Positions 7,401 through 13,630 of a stretch of DNA of 13,630 nucleotides are shown one piece after another; the first letter of the stretch is position 1, and every line of letters begins with the position of its first letter. The DNA comes from Bacteroidota bacterium (GTDB lineage Bacteria > Bacteroidota > Bacteroidia > Chitinophagales > Chitinophagaceae). The stretch spans positions 1 through 13,630 of the forward strand of contig JAEZIL010000064.1 of NCBI GenBank assembly GCA_023436685.1, written 5' to 3'. Made by a program: the position numbers and the translations under genes. Below the pieces are notes generated by a model. It was not told where the DNA came from, did no database searches, and worked only from the letters and a program-made list of their open reading frames with translations.

Positions 7401-10400
7401 TAGCCTGGCTTTTCGTTCATGCCTATCATACGCAGCTCGTTAAACCAAACTTCTGCACACTTGGCCATGCCGTCATCTTCGGGGGTAAGGTTAGATTTTT
7501 TAGGGTTAGTAATACCTAGCAGCATAGTTTTGGCATCTCCTATGTTAGGGTTACCAACAATTACTATTGTATTGCCTTTAGAGTCGGTAGTAAAGTAGGG
7601 AACAAATGAGGCCACGCCTTTTGCATTACGTTCTGTTTTTGCTTTTACAAGCTCATCCAGTACCAGGTTTATTCCGTTAGCCTCAGGCCAAATATCTTCG
7701 GCACGTGTAGCACCGGGTTGCGTAATTTGAAGCGGTACCTGATACTCGTAGTAGTTATTTGTAAAATCGCTACCTATACGTATTGTAGCGCGTATATCTC
7801 CATTGCGCAATGGCGGCCTTTCTGGCTGAGATTCGGCATGTATGAACATGCGCAAGCCAGTAAATTGGCGCATATCAACGCTTACTTCTTTAAAAACAGC
7901 GCGCGAGTCGCCATCTTTAAGGCCGCACACTTGTAGTGCAAGTGCCTGCTCATTCTGCTGAATGGTTTGCCCGTTGCCTACCTGAGATAACTGACGTTGC
8001 ACTCCGGGAGGTGTAACGTAAGGGATAGGTGTTCTATCTCCATTTTCTTCAAGGCTTACAGACGTAACAGCGAAGTCGACATTTTGAAGGTCTTCTTCAG
8101 GTATATTTTCGCCCGGCGACTGTAAGGAGAAAAGGTAGCGGCGCCAGTTGTTACGGCCCAGTTCAAGACGTGCGAAACGCATTACTACACTATCTTCAAA
8201 CCCGTTGAGGAACAGGCGGATAAAACGTATGGAGCGGAAATCGGCAATGTTGCCTACTTTGTTAGTGAACTCGCGAATAGGTACTTTGAACTGATACCAG
8301 GTCTCATTCTCATCAGCATTATTAGGCAACTTTACCAATGTTTGCTGTTTGTTAATGATATAATTGGAACCCACCTCCATATTAGGTGTGAAGTCTATAC
8401 GGTACTGGTAGTATTCTTCTATTTCATTTAGTGTATTATCACGGTTTATGTCCTCAGCTTCAGGTATATTGGTACCTGCAGATGATACATTGGCTGTTGC
8501 ATCGGCAATAGGTGAGTTGCCATGAGGGTTGTTGAAATGTTTGTAGCGTTCCAGTATGCGTGCGCCTCGTTGTTCATATTCGCTGTCGCGGAAAAAACGA
8601 TAGTCGTCCGACGAAGGATCGGCATTAGCAGCGGCGGCTGCACCGGGCGACACTGCGCCGGTTATCCTGGAGAGGTAGGATGCAAACTTGGCTTGCTCTT
8701 CTGTATTGTCAAGCCCATCGTAACCTACATCCTGCACCCTGCGGGCTTCAGCATCGGTAAGGAATGCGCGGGTTATCTGCTGCTGGAATTTAGGTGCATA
8801 ACCCCAGGCACTACTATCGAGCTGCTGTATATCTTTAGGGAAAGTGATACCATTCTCAAAAAATTTCCTGCCATCTTTCAGTACGTCTTCCGAAACGTTA
8901 CCAAGGTTAATGTATAATGAGCCGCCCTGGGTATTTGGATCTCTATTGATAAAAGGATCCATTACCCAAAATTCTATAAACTCAACATTGGACTGTTCAA
9001 AGTCACTGTTTTCGATAGAGCGCATGATACCACCCCAGTTTTGGGTAGGGTTGGTAAAGCGTCCGTCAGCATCCATATTGTTGGTGCTAAAGTTATAGGG
9101 GCCACGCTCGCGTGGATAATAGGCGAGGTCGAAAGTTGGTAACGCGTTGTTGAATGAGTTAGTTGACTTTTGCTTGAAAACATCTTGTTGTTGTATCAGG
9201 CGGATATAGTGTTGGTTGGGGTCTGTTTTAACGTAATCGGGTATGCCGCTACCGGGGTCAACAAGGGTAGGTTCTATGGTATACCAAGCTAACTTGGCCC
9301 TTTCGTAACCGTATAGTAATGAATTGGATGCCGTTGCATTTGGGAAGAGGATATTTCCATTCTGATCGGTAGCGCCGGCAGGGGTAGAAGCTAACGTCCA
9401 TGAATTGGCAGGGAATTTAAGATCGTATGAACCTCGTGTTCCTTCAAAATCATCTATATATACAGAGCCTTCAGGATCGAGCGCATTAATGACTGAAGCA
9501 TGGCCCGGCAATAGCCCTGCAACCTCACCCGATACGTTGATGAATGATGGGGCGGTGGTTGAGTAAATAGGCAGCTTATCTAATATGCGTGTAAGCGATG
9601 GTGCTTCCGATTGGTAGTTTGCATCCAGTCCGATAACAGTATTCTTGATAGGGTCTTCTCCAAAGGTTGTTTTTTGGGTAAAAGGCTGCTCGGTAAGACG
9701 CATAAACGTTGCTCCAATTCCTAGTTTGTCGCTAAAGTAATAGTCGGCGCGGGCACCCATAAAGTTCTGCTGCTGGAAGCCAAATGTGGCATTGTCTTCG
9801 TATTGCACATTGATGGGAATACCTGAATTAAGGATGCCTGAGTTAAGTATCTTAAGCCTGCCCAGGCCATAGTCTATCTGATAGTCGACATTCTCAACCA
9901 GGCGCTGCCCGCCGGCCGATACAGATACTGAACCTTGCGGGATATTAAAACCACCCAGGAACACCTCTGATGAGGAAGCAGATTTATAAGTACCCTTAAG
10001 AACGTATCGATTGTTTTGCTGAAACTGGCGTGCAACAGTTTTTGTAGAATCGTATAATATTTGGTATAAATATTTTCGTTCCATTTGCGGGTTGCCTCCT
10101 AAGGCAGGGGCCAATGCATCGCCAAACGGTTCCAGTACAGGAAATATGATTTTTCCTTGCTGGGTATTGATGGTTATGCCTTCAACAAAGTCGAAGATGC
10201 CGTCGGGTGCAGGATCGTTCTGATAATTTAATCTGTCGAGATTAAGTAAAGAGATAAGAGGAACACCTGCGCTGGGGCCTTCTGGTATATAACGTTTTTC
10301 GCCACCACCGGGATCCTGGTACAGTACATTCAACCTGAATTCGTCTTTCGACACACCCAGGCCCCCAAGCGCATATACGTTTTTCATCATCAGCTTCCAT

Positions 10401-11977
10401 AAAGGCAGGGTAGGCTGAAATGTAAAACCTTTCAGAAGTTTCAGGTACAGTACCTTTTGGTCGTTCGTATTTTGTGAGTTGGAAGGCGGTAAGTCTTCTG
10501 AAAATTCACCCACCTGATATACTCTGCCGTTGTACGTATAACGAAAGGCAACAGCAAGCACATCCTGAGGGTTTACTTGCGTATTGAGCGATATGTAACC
10601 TAGCTGGGGGTTGAAAGTAAACTCAGATGAATTTAGCTTACGGGCATTGGTAGATGCATATACAAAGCTACTATCGGTACTTATGGCCTGTACAGCAGCT
10701 GTTTTGCTTGCAGGCAAACGGCCGGCAGGGTTCTGCAATAAGCGATCGTACAACTGATTTGCGCGGTTGTCGGGCAAGCCCTGCAAATTGGGTTGTGTAG
10801 AGCCATTAAATGCCTGGTAATAAGGTGTATTCTCACCAAGGTCCATAAAGGCCATGATATCGCGTACACCTTCTGTAGCACCGGTAGCGTTGGTAATCCA
10901 TACCTCTATTTTACTGATATTGACCTGCGAATTAATAACCGGATAGTTTTTCAGGGCATTATCATAGTTATTATGGAAGTACTGGGATAAAAGGAAATGG
11001 CGGTTTTCTTCATAATCATCGGCCTTGATGCTGAATTGCTGTGTTTGTGAACCGCCTTGTATAGTAAGGCTTTGACGCTTGGAACGCTGTTGCGATACCA
11101 CCCCTGTAACCCATAGCTTACCAAACTGCAGTTGCGTCTTGATACCAAACAATGATTGTACACCATTTATCAGGCTGCTCTTTAATGGAAAGCTTACGTT
11201 GCCAGCCTCTATCTTTTTTATGATCTCATCTTCCTTACCGGTATATTCCAGTTTTTGCACGTTCTGATAATCGAAAGTGGCTTTAGTATTGTTGCTGATG
11301 TTGAGCTTTAGCTTTTCGCCTACTGTAGCTAGCAGGTTTACATTCATCTGCAGGTCGAAATCGAAAATACCATTTCGCTGTGCACGTGCAGGCAGGGTGG
11401 GATTCTGAATGTTCTGCCAGTTACCGCCAAATGTAACGTCTACATTACCTTGCGGCCTTACCGATATTGTGTTGCCGCCAAAAATACGGTCAAACAAGCC
11501 CTCTTTATACATTTGGGGCAATTGCGGTTTTTTATTGAAAAGCGTGAGTGCATCTAACCTGCGTTTCCAATAAGATTGCTCGTCTTGCTGCGACTGATAC
11601 TTAAGATATTCATCCATGGTCATATAAGTGGGGTTGCGCAAAAATTCATCGCCCATCTTATCGTAGAAGTAATACCTTTTTTCTTCAGGGTCATATTCAA
11701 CCTGCTTGTCAACATTAGCAGGGTCATTTAAATCCATAGCACGGGTGCCCGCTTGTGGGCCACCGGTATTGTCCTGTATCGGGAACCTTAGTTTCCGAAG
11801 ACTGTCCTGCCGTGCATTGGCATTATTGGCAGGCGTATCGGGTGCGGGTTCTGGGTCAGGATCGGGTTCGTAAAACTCATACGGATCGTCATAATTCCGC
11901 GCACCGGCATTAGCAATAAATACCGCCAGTGCTATAAAGAATAATAATTTATATCCGAAATTATTTTTGCCCTTCAA
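4496..11977 (-). CDS. sprA: SprA/Sov, outer-membrane translocon of the type IX secretion system
   Basis: This gene encodes 2493 residues, in the family range (about 2400-2500). SprA forms a very large outer-membrane barrel through which T9SS cargo, including gliding adhesins in motile species, leaves the cell. The start is TTG: a TAA lies three codons upstream, and only this start yields the signal peptide ([17 protein letters not shown]). After an Asp/Pro-rich linker (about 32-50), SprA_N-type sequence runs from about 200 to 376 ([24 protein letters not shown]). Further family marks are [16 protein letters not shown] (about 840), [17 protein letters not shown] and [12 protein letters not shown] (about 1000), [19 protein letters not shown] (about 1180) and a terminal strand ending in [13 protein letters not shown]-hand-like loops begin at D588, D1083 and D1176. 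A Lys/Arg-rich segment (about 1915-2014) interrupts the barrel part. The gene lies 22 nt after ruvA and is probably co-transcribed with it. No break is visible. Confidence 0.97.
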   Translation of the reverse strand: MKGKNNFGYKLLFFIALAVFIANAGARNYDDPYEFYEPDPDPEPAPDTPANNANARQDSLRKLRFPIQDNTGGPQAGTRAMDLNDPANVDKQVEYDPEEKRYYFYDKMGDEFLRNPTYMTMDEYLKYQSQQDEQSYWKRRLDALTLFNKKPQLPQMYKEGLFDRIFGGNTISVRPQGNVDVTFGGNWQNIQNPTLPARAQRNGIFDFDLQMNVNLLATVGEKLKLNISNNTKATFDYQNVQKLEYTGKEDEIIKKIEAGNVSFPLKSSLINGVQSLFGIKTQLQFGKLWVTGVVSQQRSKRQSLTIQGGSQTQQFSIKADDYEENRHFLLSQYFHNNYDNALKNYPVINSQVNISKIEVWITNATGATEGVRDIMAFMDLGENTPYYQAFNGSTQPNLQGLPDNRANQLYDRLLQNPAGRLPASKTAAVQAISTDSSFVYASTNARKLNSSEFTFNPQLGYISLNTQVNPQDVLAVAFRYTYNGRVYQVGEFSEDLPPSNSQNTNDQKVLYLKLLKGFTFQPTLPLWKLMMKNVYALGGLGVSKDEFRLNVLYQDPGGGEKRYIPEGPSAGVPLISLLNLDRLNYQNDPAPDGIFDFVEGITINTQQGKIIFPVLEPFGDALAPALGGNPQMERKYLYQILYDSTKTVARQFQQNNRYVLKGTYKSASSSEVFLGGFNIPQGSVSVSAGGQRLVENVDYQIDYGLGRLKILNSGILNSGIPINVQYEDNATFGFQQQNFMGARADYYFSDKLGIGATFMRLTEQPFTQKTTFGEDPIKNTVIGLDANYQSEAPSLTRILDKLPIYSTTAPSFINVSGEVAGLLPGHASVINALDPEGSVYIDDFEGTRGSYDLKFPANSWTLASTPAGATDQNGNILFPNATASNSLLYGYERAKLAWYTIEPTLVDPGSGIPDYVKTDPNQHYIRLIQQQDVFKQKSTNSFNNALPTFDLAYYPRERGPYNFSTNNMDADGRFTNPTQNWGGIMRSIENSDFEQSNVEFIEFWVMDPFINRDPNTQGGSLYINLGNVSEDVLKDGRKFFENGITFPKDIQQLDSSAWGYAPKFQQQITRAFLTDAEARRVQDVGYDGLDNTEEQAKFASYLSRITGAVSPGAAAAANADPSSDDYRFFRDSEYEQRGARILERYKHFNNPHGNSPIADATANVSSAGTNIPEAEDINRDNTLNEIEEYYQYRIDFTPNMEVGSNYIINKQQTLVKLPNNADENETWYQFKVPIREFTNKVGNIADFRSIRFIRLFLNGFEDSVVMRFARLELGRNNWRRYLFSLQSPGENIPEEDLQNVDFAVTSVSLEENGDRTPIPYVTPPGVQRQLSQVGNGQTIQQNEQALALQVCGLKDGDSRAVFKEVSVDMRQFTGLRMFIHAESQPERPPLRNGDIRATIRIGSDFTNNYYEYQVPLQITQPGATRAEDIWPEANGINLVLDELVKAKTERNAKGVASFVPYFTTDSKGNTIVIVGNPNIGDAKTMLLGITNPKKSNLTPEDDGMAKCAEVWFNELRMIGMNEKPGYAAAGKVTVQLADLGSVNLSGSMHTEGYGNIDQKLNQRYRDNFYQYNASTNINVGKLMPKSWGVQLPIFLGYSENVSNPQYDPYDLDVKYKDKLSDARDSKHRDSIRKVAQDYTSITSVNASNVRVLGNPEKQKETVMPWSVKNFDLNYAYNKQFKRNPLVEKDEIENQKLGLGYTYAIKSKPVEPFKRAIRSKSKWLSLIKDFNFNPLPANFTFRTDLNRTVNETKVRNITADPFDIPSTFFKNFTWQRLYTLRWELTKSLSFDYTATNNSRIDEPYGRIDNQAKKDSLWEKISSFGRNTFYTQAFNATYTLPLQKLPITDWTSLRVSYGSNYSWTAASQLARSLGNTIGNTNTKQVNAELNFAQLYNKQRWLRAVNQPARPQPKQANKGSVLNSKSGGANDFAPDNDKKNIKDLRSNRNTDKKADVPNASPKNDTAKKDIASSTASLTDKQLDSLHKVQKIQEAAKKKAEKEKRKKDRKAARAKKRATTPVVTPVERMGGRLITMLKRSTLSYTENSGTVLPGFMDSTRFMGVNNLSGAPGFDFVYGYQPDRAWLETQAAQGRLSTDTLFNAQFQQQYSQNINATATIEPFQDFRVDFTLTKSFSKNHNELFKDTSIARTGVFTHNNPYETGSFNISYIGFKTLFGSAAAGASTYNEFIGYRTRVSERLSRNNPYSNSVPDPNDPEYKKGYSRYSQDVLVPSFVAAYTGKSINDVGLVEYNNSTIRSNPFKNYKPMPNWRLSYNGLAKLSFFRPIFNNLVINHTYTGTLSMNSFVSSLFYQDIFDLGFPSFLDSNSGNFVPFYQVPNVTFSEQLNPLFGVDAAFKNNLTGRFDFRKTRTASLSMVDFQVSETRSTEYVFGLGYRIRGLVLPFTVFGVKKLDNDLNVKLDIGLRDDKTSNNYLAQNIEVVTRGQKVVTISPSVDYIINDKLTLRFFYDRRQSIPYTTNSYPITTTRGGVTLRFIFAQ

Positions 11978-11999
11978 ATCTTCTTAGTTCTATATAGGT

Positions 12000-12578
12000 T
12001 TATAACACTCTTAGTGCCTGTTTAATTAATTCTTCAACAGACAAAGAGGAAGCATCCTTGATCTTCTTGATTGCGTTTTCTGCTACTGCACGATTAATAC
12101 CCAGGTTCACCAATGCAAATAACGCATCTTCCTCTGTTGTATTGTGTGTAAAGCCTTGATTTAGCGCAGTATTTTTATCAACCACGAGCTTGCCTTTCAG
12201 TTCCAGCAGGATACGCTGTGCGGTTTTAGCGCCAATGCCTTTTATTTTTTCCAGCGTGCGGGTGTCGTCTGTAGCTATTACTTTTTCAAGCTCCTGCGGG
12301 GTAAGCGAAGAGAGTATGATACGCGCCGTAGCTGCACCTACGCCATTTATACCCAGCAGCAATCTGAAGGTTGTGCGCTCGGCCTCGTCTGCAAAGCCAT
12401 ACAGCACCCAGGCATCTTCGCGTATTTGAACATGCGTATACAGCCTGCATTTTTCCAGGTTATGCACTTTGCCATAGGTTTGTAAGGTAATGTTCAATTC
12501 ATACCCTACGCCATTGGTTTGCAAATAAAGTAATGATGGCGATTTATATGTTAAATCCCCTTCCAGATACGCATACAT
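12000..12578 (-). CDS. ruvA: Holliday junction branch migration complex protein RuvA
   Basis: This gene encodes 192 residues, starting at an ATG, close to the usual length. Domain I (1-65) is an OB-fold starting MYAYLEGDL and ending with REDAWVLYGF (53-62); E54 and D55 match the acidic pin that separates strands at the junction centre. Domain II has two helix-hairpin-helix motifs, LLLGINGVGAATARIILSSL (73-92) and KIKGIGAKTAQRILLELKG (111-129), which hold the DNA backbone. After a flexible linker (about 132-147), domain III (148-192, EEDALFALVNLGINRAVAENA) is the part that contacts RuvB. Tetramers of RuvA bind Holliday junctions and load the RuvB motor in recombination and repair; ruvB is not in the window. 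Its stop is 22 nt before sprA. The 165-nt region upstream (12579-12743) contains the hairpin at 12687-12732; I found no convincing promoter box there, only an imperfect TATGATTG. Confidence 0.96.
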   Translation of the reverse strand: MYAYLEGDLTYKSPSLLYLQTNGVGYELNITLQTYGKVHNLEKCRLYTHVQIREDAWVLYGFADEAERTTFRLLLGINGVGAATARIILSSLTPQELEKVIATDDTRTLEKIKGIGAKTAQRILLELKGKLVVDKNTALNQGFTHNTTEEDALFALVNLGINRAVAENAIKKIKDASSLSVEELIKQALRVL

Positions 12579-12686
12579 AAAAAGTCAAGATTCCAGCCTG
12601 AAAAATACATTTTTTCAATCATAAAATTTTCTGCTAAAAGTCATGTTTTCTTCAGCACATCACAATTGGGGCATATATTAATTGGC

Positions 12687-12732
12687 TATAATAAAAAATG
12701 CGATGTGGTATCACATCGCATTTTTTATTATA
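12687..12732 (-). terminator. Perfect 21-bp hairpin terminator after the barrel gene
   Basis: Bases 12687-12707 and 12712-12732 are exact inverted repeats (21 bp) around the 4-nt loop GTAT. The core is GC-containing (TGCGATGTG) and is flanked by A6 on one side and T6 on the other, so the signal reads as a terminator on both strands. The stem begins 11 nt after the stop codon of the minus-strand gene at 12744-13630, which it should terminate, insulating ruvA-sprA downstream. No plus-strand gene is seen that would need it. Confidence 0.88.
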
Positions 12733-12743
12733 ACATTAGATAA

Positions 12744-13630
12744 CTACCACCAAGGTACTTTATTGGTATTGATCTTATAAATAAAATTGATAGAAATAGT
12801 TGAGTAGCCGTCCAGTACCTCCTTGTTGCCTCTTGGCGCCCATGGCTTACGTTCTACGCTTGGCTCTATTTCGAATGATTTGTCAACAATTTGCTTAGCA
12901 ACCTTGGCTTTTTCAGGGGCCAGATGCCTGTCAAAGTAATCGTCAGTTGGGTATTGGCTGCTTACGTTATCCAGCCTGTCGGTGCCGGTAAAACGATACA
13001 GATACTCAACGCCAAATGCAAGGTTGCGACCTATATCCCAACGGAGACCTAAGCCAACAGGTACGCAAATTTGCCAAAGGGATGTTTTGCGAGAATAAGT
13101 AGCCGTTGCCTTTTCGTGAGTAATACCTTCTCCTTCAAGATGTAGGTCGGCAGTATTTACCCATTTTCTACGGCCGGTAACAGGGTCGTACAATGTGCTT
13201 TGAGGGTTGAAGTGGAAACCACCTATACCTGCCAGCAAGTATGGCTGCATTTTCTTCATGGCATTTCTGCTTTCAGGATTAAAACGCAGTGGCATGAATT
13301 CCAGCATAAAAGTACCTTCCCAAACATTGGCACGTGCATCCTGGTTGCGGAGATAGCGCTGGTACGCATCTTCTTCTATAGAGCCGGCTTTTTCAGCTTT
13401 AGATTTGTTCCAGTTATCGTTGGCGTATAAAGTACCATAGTTTAAGCTAAGGCGGGCTGCCAATACAGGGTGCGCCTGGTAGCGGCCAAAAATACCACCC
13501 ATAAAACAGGGCTTATCCCAATATTTATCATTAGTATAGTGATCAAGCAGACTTTTTGTGCCTACATCGCCCCAAAGATCTGTCATGCCTACGTTAATAC
13601 CTAGCGAGAAACCGGCCGTTTCTACATAAT
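12744..13630 (-). CDS. DUF6089-like outer-membrane beta-barrel protein, 5' end outside the window
   Basis: The frame is open from the TAG at 12744-12746 to the right edge, giving 294 visible residues. An internal ATG at 13586 is not the likely start, because the residues before it (YVETAGFSLGINVG) continue a typical first barrel strand into MTDLWGDVGT; the signal peptide must lie beyond the window. The pattern is that of DUF6089-type porin-like proteins of Bacteroidota: G-x-x-x-G-x-x-D-x-x-GD at the start, GGIFGRYQAHPVLAARLSLN with alternating residues, RANVWEGTFMLEFMPLRF, MQPYLLAGIGGFHFNPQS, and VPVGLGLRWDIGRNLAFGVE. A long polar loop and the closing strand STISINFIYKI follow. It is probably an 8-stranded or similar outer-membrane barrel; substrate or role is unknown. 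A strong hairpin follows the stop, so it forms a separate unit from ruvA-sprA. Confidence 0.8.
   Translation of the reverse strand, partial: YVETAGFSLGINVGMTDLWGDVGTKSLLDHYTNDKYWDKPCFMGGIFGRYQAHPVLAARLSLNYGTLYANDNWNKSKAEKAGSIEEDAYQRYLRNQDARANVWEGTFMLEFMPLRFNPESRNAMKKMQPYLLAGIGGFHFNPQSTLYDPVTGRRKWVNTADLHLEGEGITHEKATATYSRKTSLWQICVPVGLGLRWDIGRNLAFGVEYLYRFTGTDRLDNVSSQYPTDDYFDRHLAPEKAKVAKQIVDKSFEIEPSVERKPWAPRGNKEVLDGYSTISINFIYKINTNKVPWW

Noticed and set aside
8522..8917. Plus-strand open frame of 131 codons
   Set aside because: It lies entirely antisense to conserved sprA sequence and has no recognisable domain.
9826..9860. Tandem [10 protein letters not shown] repeat in SprA
   Set aside because: Two short units with differing codons at a strand turn; I believe similar wording is normal at this place in the family, so it is not a sign of recent duplication.
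11820..11890. Asp/Pro/Glu repeat ([13 protein letters not shown]) near the SprA N-terminus
   Set aside because: Low-complexity linker directly after the signal peptide; common in exported proteins and too short to suggest a repeat domain.
12579..12686. Promoter for ruvA
   Set aside because: The best match, TATGATTG, differs from TAnnTTTG and has no -33 TTG at a proper distance; not strong enough to annotate.

Overview
The window looks like a piece of a chromosome from a Bacteroidota bacterium, most likely of the Chitinophagia type. This rests on the gene content: a full-length SprA (the outer-membrane translocon of the type IX secretion system, found only in this phylum), a DUF6089-like outer-membrane barrel, a TAnnTTTG-type promoter element, and A-rich translation starts without strong Shine-Dalgarno sites. 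I see no tRNA or rRNA gene, insertion sequence, integrase, phage gene or CRISPR array. The content is mostly conserved core and catabolic genes.

Layout from left to right. Positions 1-222 (+) are the 3' end of rnc (RNase III, dsRNA-binding domain). All other genes lie on the minus strand, so they are transcribed from high to low coordinates. At 226-567 is a small two-helix membrane protein that resembles the pore module of a potassium channel without its selectivity filter. At 652-1698 is a secreted M23/LytM-like protein that has lost most zinc-binding residues. At 1735-4427 lies the phenylacetyl-CoA epoxidase cluster paaA-paaB-paaC-paaD, read from 4427 downwards; paaE, the reductase, is not here. 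At 4496-11977 is the giant sprA gene (2493 codons, TTG start). At 12000-12578 is ruvA (Holliday junction binding), 22 nt upstream of sprA. At 12744-13630 is the 3' part of a DUF6089-like barrel gene that runs off the right edge.

Transcription units that I infer: (i) the barrel gene, ended by a 21-bp perfect hairpin at 12687-12732; (ii) ruvA-sprA; (iii) paaABCD, starting at a TATATTTG element at 4451-4458 and possibly continuing into the M23-like gene until a strong hairpin at 592-633; (iv) the small membrane protein gene, whose candidate promoter overlaps that hairpin. PaaA, PaaB and PaaC would form the oxygenase that epoxidises the ring of phenylacetyl-CoA, with PaaD helping to mature the Fe-S reductase PaaE. 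SprA exports T9SS cargo proteins across the outer membrane, and RuvA is a housekeeping recombination protein that merely shares the locus.

I did not find a clear new multi-gene system. The items most worth a second look are the filterless channel-like protein, the apparently dead M23 protein, the EF-hand-like loops and lysine-rich insert in SprA, and the overlapping terminator and promoter at 589-633.
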